From Candidatus Brocadiaceae bacterium (GTDB lineage: Bacteria; Planctomycetota; Brocadiia; SM23-32), in the NCBI GenBank assembly GCA_003567495.1, contig PWZK01000298.1, positions 1 through 13,233 of the forward strand: DNA of 13,233 nucleotides, in the 5' to 3' direction. The notes beneath the pieces are model-generated. The model was not told the origin of the DNA, made no database searches, and worked only from the letters and a program-made list of their open reading frames with translations. Made by a program: the position numbers and the translations under genes. Each line of letters starts with the position of its first letter. The stretch's first letter is position 1. Below are positions 6,971 to 12,939 of the stretch, piece after piece.

Positions 6971-8632
6971 ATGCGAATAGCTTTCGTTTCGGACATTCAT
7001 GCGAACCTTGCGGCCTGGAATGCGGTTCTTGCAGATACTTCCGCCCGTTCGGTTGATAAGATTATATGTCTCGGCGATATCGTGGGGTATGGGCCGCAGC
7101 CGGCCGAAGTGTTGAGCAGTGTCTATGCAAATGTTGATTATTTTGTCCTGGGCAATCATGATGCGGTGGTAGGCGGGCTTATGGAGCCTTCCGGGTTTAA
7201 CCCCCTGGCAGGCAAGCTGATTGAGCATACCCGCAGCTTGCTGGGTGTTCGCGCTCATCGTTTTTTCAGGCAGGTGCCTTTGCTTCTCAGACACGCGGAA
7301 TTTGAGGCCTCACATGGATCGGTGTCGGCGCCTGGCAAATTTCTTTATTTAACCGGCGAGCGCGATGCCAGGGACGCCTGGAGAAAATCATCCTCCTCTC
7401 TCATATTCGCCGGACACACGCATGCGCTTTGCCTGCACGCCCTCGCTCCCGGCGATCGTTATCGGCGTCTGAAATCTCCTTCCGGCCGTGTGCCTCTTCA
7501 GACGGGGCATCGCTACATTGTAAACTGCGGCTCGGTAGGTCTGTCTCGAAGCGGAGATTTCAGGGCCGGCTACGTGATTTACGACACCGGTGCAAAGACG
7601 GTAAGCTGGCGCCGGCTGCCATACGATTTGCAGTCCTTTTGCCGCGCCGTACGCTCTACCTATGCCGACCCGAAGCTCGCCGGTTTTCTCCTCAAGAGGG
7701 TTGAGCGCTGTTCACGCAGCCCCGTTCGTGAGCTGATAGATTTTACTCCGGGCCGTTCGACTGTCTCCGCAGAAGTTACGGTAAAACGGGATATAAATCA
7801 GATCAGAGGACGGCTCAGGCGCTGGCGTCTGGCTGCAATAGCGGCACTTTTTCTGCTGCTGCTGATTGCCTCTGGAGTTGTGTTGGGCTTTCGGCGGTTG
7901 CCGCGCAGTCAAACTATCGGGGCGGAAGTAAAAGATTTGATTCGTCCCCGGCTCTCACTGGATGGCTGGATTTACGATTATATGCTTTCAGAGAGCCATG
8001 CCGGCAGGCCGCTGCCGCAGTCATGGTCGGCCGCGCTTTCTGATGCCGGGCGCCAGTCCGTCAGGTATGCAGGCGGAAGGTTGGAGGTATCGTCGAAAGA
8101 AAAAAGACCTCTTACTGTTTTCCTGCAGCCGATATCCACCGAGCATATTCGAAGGATTAAGTGGGAAATTGATGCTCTGGTTTCGGGGCATTGGGATGGA
8201 GAGACGCCCGTGCTCGTTCTGGATTATACCGCCGATGACGGTTCCGTTACGGAAGGGGCATACCGCGTTGCTTTGCGGGAAGTGGACGGTGCAATGCAAA
8301 GAACCCGAACCTTGGCTCTCCCCGCCGGCACGGCGGCCGTAAGACCGCGTATGTATTTTAATGCGGCCGGCTTTTTTTTGATCGACAGCATAAGCGCCGA
8401 GTTGATGCCAACGGACGAAAAATCGCTGCTTCTTCGCGGCCCTCTGGATCTTAACAGCGCATCCGCCGCGGATCTTGAGTCGATCCCGGGCGTCGGGCCG
8501 GCATTATCCGGCCGGATAGTAAAGTACAGACGCAAGGAAGGCGGATTTAAAAATGTCGACGAGCTGATACGGGTGAGCGGTATAGGCGAGGTCACGCTGG
8601 AGAGGATAAAAAAATATGTTGTGGTGGAGTAG
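6971..8632 (+). CDS. metallophosphoesterase - TM - beta-sandwich-like - ComEA-like HhH fusion protein
   Basis: A 553-aa single-frame fusion. Residues 1-210 are a calcineurin-like metallophosphoesterase of YfcE/MJ0936 type with all metal motifs: SDIHAN (7-12), GDIVGYGP (35-42), GNHD (61-64), SHGS (114-117) and GHTH (148-151). It has no signal peptide, so this part is cytoplasmic. A basic segment (RGRLRRWR, 279-286) precedes one membrane helix (287-307), predicting the C-terminus outside. Residues about 320-480 look beta-rich; the end (FNAAGFFLIDSISAELMP, 463-480) resembles the last strands of carbohydrate-binding jelly-roll domains. Residues 491-553 are a ComEA-like double helix-hairpin-helix (LNSASAADLESIPGVGP, GGFKNVDEL, VSGIGEVTLERI), a fold that binds double-stranded DNA without sequence specificity in DNA uptake. 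Function is unknown. A DNA-linked membrane phosphodiesterase is one inference, supported by ruvX upstream and recG 14 nt downstream. ATG 6971 is fixed by the SDIH motif despite a poor ribosome binding site. Confidence 0.85.
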   Translation: MRIAFVSDIHANLAAWNAVLADTSARSVDKIICLGDIVGYGPQPAEVLSSVYANVDYFVLGNHDAVVGGLMEPSGFNPLAGKLIEHTRSLLGVRAHRFFRQVPLLLRHAEFEASHGSVSAPGKFLYLTGERDARDAWRKSSSSLIFAGHTHALCLHALAPGDRYRRLKSPSGRVPLQTGHRYIVNCGSVGLSRSGDFRAGYVIYDTGAKTVSWRRLPYDLQSFCRAVRSTYADPKLAGFLLKRVERCSRSPVRELIDFTPGRSTVSAEVTVKRDINQIRGRLRRWRLAAIAALFLLLLIASGVVLGFRRLPRSQTIGAEVKDLIRPRLSLDGWIYDYMLSESHAGRPLPQSWSAALSDAGRQSVRYAGGRLEVSSKEKRPLTVFLQPISTEHIRRIKWEIDALVSGHWDGETPVLVLDYTADDGSVTEGAYRVALREVDGAMQRTRTLALPAGTAAVRPRMYFNAAGFFLIDSISAELMPTDEKSLLLRGPLDLNSASAADLESIPGVGPALSGRIVKYRRKEGGFKNVDELIRVSGIGEVTLERIKKYVVVE

Positions 8633-8658
8633 GCGCTTAATATCCAATGACAAAGGAA
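8626..8658 (+). repeat. dispersed repeat copy 3 spanning a stop codon and the recG start
   Basis: GGAGTAGGCGCTTAAT (8626-8641) is identical to 205-220, and 8639-8658 matches 264-283 at 19 of 20 positions; the middle module present in copy 1 is absent. The TAG stop of the fusion gene (8630-8632) and the recG start ATG with its first four codons (8647-8658) both lie in the repeat. Confidence 0.65.
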
Positions 8659-9837
8659 AGAAAAATACTTTTCACTGATCCCGGTTGTCTTAAAGGAATC
8701 GGCTCGGCCCGGTCGAAGCAGCTTGCCCGGCTGGGCTTGCGCAGGGTATATGACCTGCTTTTTCACCTTCCGAGAGATTATGAAGACAGACGCCGCATCA
8801 CACCCATACGTAAGCTCAAAGAGGGCCGGGTGGCGGTGATCTCCGGCACTGTTCTGGACGTGGAATTTAAAAGGGGGCGCTCACGTCAGGGGATTCTTGA
8901 GGTGCTCGTATCGGATGGCACGGGAGCGCTTGCGCTGACCTGGTTCAACGCACGTGCGTCCTGGACGCGGCGTTTCAGGGATCGCAGTAAGATCGTTGCC
9001 TGCGGCAAGGTGCAGTATTACCGGGGACCGCAAATCGTATCGCCGGATTATGCCCTCGGAGACAACGCGGAACAGTCCCCGAAGTTCGGTCGCATTCTTC
9101 CGCTTTACCCTCTTACGGAAGGTATTTCACAGGTAATGATGCGAGGTATCGTGCGTTCCGCCCTGGATATGGCCGCTGAAAAGGTGGTAGATATAATACC
9201 GCCCGCTCTGGCGGAAGAAAAAGGATTCGGGGACAAAACGGAGGCGCTGCGGACCGCTCATTTTCCCGATTCACCTGAGTCGGCGGCTATGGCGAGAAAA
9301 AGGCTTGCATACGAGGAGTTGCTTGTATTTCAGACCGCCTTTGCACTGCGCAGGTCGGTGGTAAAGAACTTAAAGGGGTGTTCATTCAAGACCGGCAGGA
9401 ACGTGGAAAGGCGGATCAGGCGCCTTTTTCCTTTCGAGTTTACGGAAGCACAGAACGAGGTGATAGAGGAGCTATGCAGAGACCTGCGTTCCGAACGTCC
9501 AATGCACCGGCTGTTGCAGGGAGATGTGGGGTGCGGCAAGACCGTGGTGGCTGTGTATGCGCTGCTGTCGGTTCTGGCCGAAAGCAGCAAGGGCTACCAG
9601 ACGGCGTTCATGGCGCCTACCGAAGTGCTTGCCGAGCAGCATTATCTGACGCTCGAGCGGCTTCTGGCCGGGACAAACGTCCGCATTCTGCTATTGAAGG
9701 GAAGTCTGCCGCCTCAGCAGCGTTGCGATGCCCTGGCCGCTATGGAGCGGGGTGAAGTCGACCTCGTGGTCGGCACCCATGCTCTTTTGCAGGAAGATGT
9801 CGCGTTCAGAAAGCTGGCACTTGCGGTAATCGACTAG
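8647..9837 (+). CDS. recG: RecG N-terminal part: wedge domain and most of helicase lobe 1
   Basis: If the TAG is obeyed, this 396-aa product ends at Asp396, the D of the DEQH box. It keeps the N-terminal helical segment (GCLKGIGSARSKQLARLGL), the junction-binding OB fold (about 60-145) and Walker A (292-299), but lacks the catalytic Glu and all of lobe 2. It should not be a working helicase alone, although the wedge could still bind branched DNA. Confidence 0.7.
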   Translation: MTKERKILFTDPGCLKGIGSARSKQLARLGLRRVYDLLFHLPRDYEDRRRITPIRKLKEGRVAVISGTVLDVEFKRGRSRQGILEVLVSDGTGALALTWFNARASWTRRFRDRSKIVACGKVQYYRGPQIVSPDYALGDNAEQSPKFGRILPLYPLTEGISQVMMRGIVRSALDMAAEKVVDIIPPALAEEKGFGDKTEALRTAHFPDSPESAAMARKRLAYEELLVFQTAFALRRSVVKNLKGCSFKTGRNVERRIRRLFPFEFTEAQNEVIEELCRDLRSERPMHRLLQGDVGCGKTVVAVYALLSVLAESSKGYQTAFMAPTEVLAEQHYLTLERLLAGTNVRILLLKGSLPPQQRCDALAAMERGEVDLVVGTHALLQEDVAFRKLALAVID

Positions 9838-9870
9838 CAGCATCGTTTTGGCGTTCGCCAGAGGCTTGAT

Positions 9871-10731
9871 TTGACCCGTAAAGGGCGACGTCCGGACGTT
9901 CTGCTTATGACCGCCACTCCGATACCGCGCACGCTCACTCTGACATGTTTCGGCGACATGGATGTCAGCATCATCGACAGGATGCCGCCCGGCCGTCCGC
10001 CGGTTCGCACTTCATGGCTTGCGCCGGCGAACTGGGAACGTGCCTACAAAGAAGCTCTGGCCGAGCTCAAAGCGGGGCGGCGTGTTTTTGTCATCTTCCC
10101 GCTGGTCGAGACCAATGATGAACTTGATCTTACAAGCGCAACCGAGGCCTATCTTGAATTAAGCCGGGGTATATTCAGCGATTTTAAGTGCTGTCTTATG
10201 CACGGGCGGATGCCTGCGGCGGAGAAAAAGGAAAAAATGAAAGGGTTCAGGGATGGTGCTTTTCAGCTAATGGTTGCGACGACCGTTGTGGAGGTCGGCA
10301 TTGACGTGCCGGAGGCCACGGTGATGATAGTCCAGCATGCGGAGCGTCTCGGGCTGTCGCAGCTTCATCAGCTCAGGGGTCGTATCGGGCGCGGGACTGC
10401 GCCGGGATTCTGCTACCTGCTCGCCGAGCCTTCTACCGAGGATGCCAGGCGCAGGCTGGAGGTGCTTGCAGAAACCAGGGACGGTTTCAAAATAGCGGAA
10501 AAAGATCTCCAGCTGCGCGGCCCCGGCGATATGTTTGGCACGGAGCAGAGCGGAATGCCGGAATTTCGGAGTTTTGATTTTTCTGATATGAGTTTGCTCA
10601 AAGAAGCGCGTAGCGATGCGTTTGACCTTGTTGAGGACGATCCCGAGCTTCAGCGCCCGGAAAACTCTTTGCTCAAAAAAGCGATAAAACAGCAATACGC
10701 CGGACGATTCGTGTTCGGGGGGGTGTTGTAA
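9871..10731 (+). CDS. recG: RecG C-terminal part: helicase lobe 2 and TRG region
   Basis: This is the same frame as the N-terminal part, with the 11 codons after the TAG (QHRFGVRQR and so on) preceding TTG 9871. TTG 9871 follows a weak AGAGG (9860-9864), so re-initiation is conceivable. ATG 9907 is another start but would lose sequence just before TATPIPRT. The segment keeps MTATPIPRTL (motif III), HGRMP, VATTVVEVGIDVPEATVMIV, the QLRGRIGRG arginine-finger motif, and the conserved C-terminal KDLQLRGPGDMFGTEQSG hairpin. It is most simply the second half of the broken gene rather than a separate protein. Confidence 0.65.
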   Translation: MTRKGRRPDVLLMTATPIPRTLTLTCFGDMDVSIIDRMPPGRPPVRTSWLAPANWERAYKEALAELKAGRRVFVIFPLVETNDELDLTSATEAYLELSRGIFSDFKCCLMHGRMPAAEKKEKMKGFRDGAFQLMVATTVVEVGIDVPEATVMIVQHAERLGLSQLHQLRGRIGRGTAPGFCYLLAEPSTEDARRRLEVLAETRDGFKIAEKDLQLRGPGDMFGTEQSGMPEFRSFDFSDMSLLKEARSDAFDLVEDDPELQRPENSLLKKAIKQQYAGRFVFGGVL

Positions 10732-10743
10732 TAATAACGTAAT

Positions 10744-10836
10744 CGGGGTCTGACCCCAATATGTTACGATATGTTTTTGTTTAACAATGTTACGGGGTCT
10801 GACCCCAATATGTTACGATATGTTTTTGTTTAACAA
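10744..10836 (+). repeat. two perfect 44-bp direct repeats with the GGGGTCTGACCCC palindrome
   Basis: The 44-bp unit occurs identically at 10744-10787 and 10793-10836 (period 49 bp). Each starts CGGGGTCTGACCCC, an inverted repeat with 6-bp arms around one T, and then runs ATATGTTACGATATG, a T-run and TTTAACAA. The junction contains TAACA-A-TGTTA, another small palindrome. It sits 12 nt after the recG stop. From memory, GGGGTCnGACCCC sequences are common near IS200-like/RAYT transposase genes in many bacteria; no transposase is in this window. The hairpins could also act in 3'-end processing of recG mRNA. Confidence 0.8.
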
Positions 10837-11087
10837 GTGGATAAGCTTATTGCAGGCCTCAAAAAGGGTCTTTAAACGCATTTTCAGGGGGTGTTTTCGG
10901 GCTTTAAGGTGTTTTGCCTGCTGTCATACGTGCAGGAAGTAATCTTCCGGTGCAGGCTGTAGAACGCCACGCGAAAAGAGCTCCGCCCGCGCCCTTTCAG
11001 GGCGCATGTGTTGTCTCCGTTCGGTGCCTTTTCGTGCATGTGCGACCACATACCACCGCAAAACTCCATCGCAATATACATCCTTAC
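10837..11087. other. non-coding region with hairpin potential
   Basis: No convincing protein gene is seen on either strand. Two potential RNA structures stand out. GCCTGC (10916-10921) pairs with GCAGGC (10952-10957) around an inner GGAAG-TAAT-CTTCC hairpin (10935-10948). GCGCCC-TTTCA-GGGCGC (10989-11005) is a perfect 6-bp hairpin. I tested it by eye against SRP RNA, 6S RNA, tmRNA and RNase P hallmarks and found no match. It could be a small RNA, a REP-like sequence or nothing functional. Confidence 0.3.
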
Positions 11088-11116
11088 TTGACGGTTTGGA
11101 TTTTGCGGTGTACAAT
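11088..11116 (+). promoter_or_regulatory. sigma70-type promoter of the DUF502 gene
   Basis: TTGACG (11088-11093, five of six consensus bases) and TACAAT (11111-11116, five of six) are separated by exactly 17 bp. The start of transcription would be near 11123, about 55 nt before ATG 11179. This is the best + strand promoter in the window and marks the start of the DUF502 transcription unit. Confidence 0.75.
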
Positions 11117-11178
11117 ATATACGCTGGTTTTTTATGGACTGATTCCGCCCGCTTTTTTTCGCGATGTTGTGTGGATAA

Positions 11179-12027
11179 ATGAACGAGACGCGATATACAG
11201 AACGGATGAAAAGAGCATTCCTGACGGGTCTTGCCGCTTTATTCCCGATTCTCATTACCATTTTTCTGCTCACCTGGTTGTACGGACAGATGGACGCCTT
11301 GCTTGGCAGCAAAGTCAATGTCGTGGCCCGGCGCACCCTGGTGCAGAACGAGAGACTGTTCGGCATGGCGTTTCCCGGTGCGCCCGATGAAGTTTCGGAA
11401 ACCTCCGAAACGCGCCGCGAGCATGTTGTTGATAATTACCCTGAGTTCATCGGGGGCGTTGTAGGCATTTTGGGTGTTGCCTTTGCGGTTTTGATCATGG
11501 GTTTCTTCCTGCGCGGTTTTGTGGGCGCGAAGGTGATGAACAAGGTGGACGGTTTTTTCGAGCGATTTCCGGTAGTCAAGGGGATATATCCGCATGCAAG
11601 GCAGGTGGCCGATTTTCTGTTCGGATCCCGCGACAATCTCGAGTTTCAGCGCGTTGTTGCCGTTGAGTATCCCCGCAAAGGAATATATTCTCTCGGTTTT
11701 TTGACCGGGTGCGGTCTTAAAGACGTGCAGGAACATGCGGGACAGAATCTGGTTGCCATATTTATACCGAACTCGCCTGCGCCGCTTACCGGGTTCGTGA
11801 TAATGGTTCCCAAAAACGAGGTTGTGAGTTTGGATATGCGCGTGGAAGATGCAATAACCTTCTGTGTGACCGCCGGGATGGTAAGCGGCAAAGGTGACCG
11901 GTCGCAGCAAGTGACGACACGTCTTCCGGCAGGCGGATCGGCGCCCGCAACCTCGCGGCGGGAGGAGCCGGGAGTCGTAGAGGATAAAGATGAAGGTGAT
12001 GGAGAGGTCGGGAGCGAGGCACAGTAA
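11179..12027 (+). CDS. DUF502 family inner-membrane protein
   Basis: A 282-aa membrane protein. Two hydrophobic helices are visible: 14-36 (FLTGLAALFPILITIFLLTW) and about 91-113 (IGGVVGILGVAFAVLIMGFF). The soluble part contains the family hallmarks: the FPVVKGIYPHARQVADFLFG region (130-149), NSPAPLTGFVIMVPKNEVVSLDM (198-220) and VEDAITFCVTAGMV (222-235). DUF502 proteins include plant COV1-like proteins; their bacterial function is unknown. A spacer of about 43 residues lies between the helices (residues 45-88), and the C-terminal 30 residues are acidic and low-complexity. ATG 11206 (residue 10, MKRAFLTG) resembles the usual family start and could be the true one; neither start has a clear Shine-Dalgarno. 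hpf follows after 93 nt. Confidence 0.88.
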   Translation: MNETRYTERMKRAFLTGLAALFPILITIFLLTWLYGQMDALLGSKVNVVARRTLVQNERLFGMAFPGAPDEVSETSETRREHVVDNYPEFIGGVVGILGVAFAVLIMGFFLRGFVGAKVMNKVDGFFERFPVVKGIYPHARQVADFLFGSRDNLEFQRVVAVEYPRKGIYSLGFLTGCGLKDVQEHAGQNLVAIFIPNSPAPLTGFVIMVPKNEVVSLDMRVEDAITFCVTAGMVSGKGDRSQQVTTRLPAGGSAPATSRREEPGVVEDKDEGDGEVGSEAQ

Positions 12028-12068
12028 TTAAAATGCTGATTGTCAGGCCTTAACTTCTGTTGTTGGTT

Positions 12069-12083
12069 TATGAAATATGCGGG
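12069..12083 (+). repeat. TATGAAATATGCGGG repeat upstream of hpf
   Basis: An exact second copy of the 15-mer at 6279-6293. It is followed by TATAAC (12091-12096), a possible -10 element, without a convincing -35 at the right distance. It could be part of an hpf promoter or a dispersed repeat remnant. Confidence 0.45.
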
Positions 12084-12105
12084 TTCAGGCTATAACCTTT
12101 GATAA

Positions 12106-12113
12106 GGGAGGTG
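12106..12113 (+). promoter_or_regulatory. Shine-Dalgarno that fixes the GTG start of hpf
   Basis: GGGAGGTG lies 7 nt before GTG 12121 and is a near-perfect ribosome binding site. It decides the non-ATG start, which also gives the conserved N-terminus MDITISARHM. Confidence 0.85.
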
Positions 12114-12120
12114 AGAAGAA

Positions 12121-12423
12121 GTGGATATTACCATAAGCGCCAGGCATATGGATTTGACGGATGCGATGGATGTCCACATAAGGGAGCGTATTGAAAAGCT
12201 GCCACGTTATGACGATCATATAATCAGTATAGACGTGACGCTGGATGACGATGCGGCACAGGAGCATGTCGAGATAATTGCCAGGTGCCACAAGGATGTT
12301 CTGGTGACAAAATCTCGCGGGCACGACCTGTATGCGGCAATTGACGATGCATTTGATAAACTGGAACGCCGCGTCACCAAATTACATGACAAACTGACTG
12401 AGAAAAGGCCCCGCCGAAGGTAG
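12121..12423 (+). CDS. hpf: short-form ribosome hibernation promoting factor (HPF/RaiA family)
   Basis: A 100-aa protein from GTG 12121. The beta-alpha-beta-beta-beta-alpha pattern of the family is visible: ITISARHMDLTDAMDVHIRERI (3-24), ISIDVTL, HVEIIARC, DVLVTKSRGHDLYAAIDDAFDKLERRV and a basic tail KLTEKRPRRR. It should bind the 30S decoding and P/A-site region and silence ribosomes in stationary phase or stress. The length is that of the short form; the C-terminal dimerisation domain of long HPF is absent, so 100S formation would need another factor. The TAG stop is followed by an in-frame TAA three codons later. It lies upstream of ptsN and HPr, as in the proteobacterial rpoN-hpf-ptsN region, but rpoN is replaced here by the DUF502 gene. 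Confidence 0.95.
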   Translation: MDITISARHMDLTDAMDVHIRERIEKLPRYDDHIISIDVTLDDDAAQEHVEIIARCHKDVLVTKSRGHDLYAAIDDAFDKLERRVTKLHDKLTEKRPRRR

Positions 12424-12468
12424 CAGGGCCTGTAAATCCAATTCATGTTTAAGGGATAACAGCGATTT

Positions 12469-12939
12469 ATGGAATTGTTTGAAAACTTTTCAAAAGAACA
12501 TGTATGTATGGAGCTCGGCGCAGCCGGGCGGGATGAAGCGCTTCATGAAATGCTGAAAATGTTGGTAAAATCGGGCCGGATTCCGAAAGAAAACCTGGAT
12601 ACTGTTTTGGTGGAGCTCGTCAGGCGCGAGACTCTGGGCACTACGGCAATAGGTCGGTCCATGGCTCTGCCGCACGCCAGAATGGAAGAAATTTCGAATA
12701 TTTCCATAGCTCTGGGGATGAGCAGGGAGGGTATTGAATTTCATGCGCTTGACGGGCAGCCTGTCAATGCGATTTTTTTGGTGGTAGGGCCGAGGTCTGA
12801 TTCCGACAGCTATATAGGTGCAATGAAGACCGTAAGCAATATGACACAATCAGAGGATTTCCGCCGGTTTCTCTTCAGGTCTGATTCCGAAGAAGAGGTG
12901 GTCGATCTTGTCAGAGAAATGGCCGGTAAGATGGGATGA
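12469..12939 (+). CDS. ptsN: PTS EIIA domain protein (Ntr/fructose type)
   Basis: A 156-aa single EIIA domain of PtsN/fructose-type length. The phospho-acceptor is His69 in MALPHAR, preceded by RRETLGTTAIGRS, the hallmark of this fold. Later conserved strands IEFHALDGQPVNAIFLVVGP (93-112) and the ATG-rich helix after it are also intact. It should accept phosphate from HPr and act as a regulatory or transport-linked phosphocarrier; no EIIB or EIIC is in the window, favouring a regulatory role. Start ATG 12469 lies 45 nt after hpf, with a weak AAGGGA 13 nt upstream. Its stop TGA overlaps an ATG of the next gene. Confidence 0.92.
   Translation: MELFENFSKEHVCMELGAAGRDEALHEMLKMLVKSGRIPKENLDTVLVELVRRETLGTTAIGRSMALPHARMEEISNISIALGMSREGIEFHALDGQPVNAIFLVVGPRSDSDSYIGAMKTVSNMTQSEDFRRFLFRSDSEEEVVDLVREMAGKMG

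Larger units (their letters stand above)
8647..10731 (+). pseudogene. recG: recG (ATP-dependent DNA helicase) interrupted by one in-frame TAG
   Basis: Read through one stop codon, this is a complete RecG of 694 codons, matching the usual length (about 680-700 aa). RecG remodels stalled forks and branch-migrates Holliday junctions. The wedge/OB domain, both helicase lobes and all major motifs are in one frame: GDVGCGKT (292-299), APTEVLAEQH (323-332), GTHALLQ (376-382), the DEQH box, TATPIPRT, HGRMP, TTVVEVGIDVP and QLRGRIGR. Codon 397 (9835-9837) is TAG where the family has the catalytic Glu of DEQH; GAG to TAG is a single base change. Frame, codon use and conservation after the stop are otherwise intact, so any mutation is recent, or the base is a sequencing/assembly error, or UAG is read through. 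Start ATG 8647 lies within a dispersed repeat and lacks a good ribosome binding site. Confidence 0.85.

Noticed and set aside
9835..9837. Global reassignment of UAG to a sense codon
   Set aside because: The S55 gene ends with TAG and reading through would add over 70 residues out of phase into the next gene; ordinary TAG stops at sensible family lengths are also seen in hpf, the fusion gene and the lipoprotein gene.
10744..10836. CRISPR array
   Set aside because: Only two repeat units separated by 5 bp, no spacer-sized unique sequence and no cas genes; the unit is a palindrome-bearing tandem duplication.
10837..11087. SRP RNA, 6S RNA, tmRNA or RNase P RNA
   Set aside because: Hallmark sequences of each family (for example the SRP GGAAGCAGCC loop) are not present, and the stems do not form their known layouts.
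10884..11390. Open frames on both strands in the region after recG
   Set aside because: They run through hairpins and the DUF502 promoter, overlap the DUF502 gene and have no recognisable domain or ribosome binding site.
12406..12431. Terminator between hpf and ptsN (AGGCCC pairing with GGGCCT)
   Set aside because: The stem spans the hpf stop codon with a long loop and no U-tract follows, so it gives no real support for termination.
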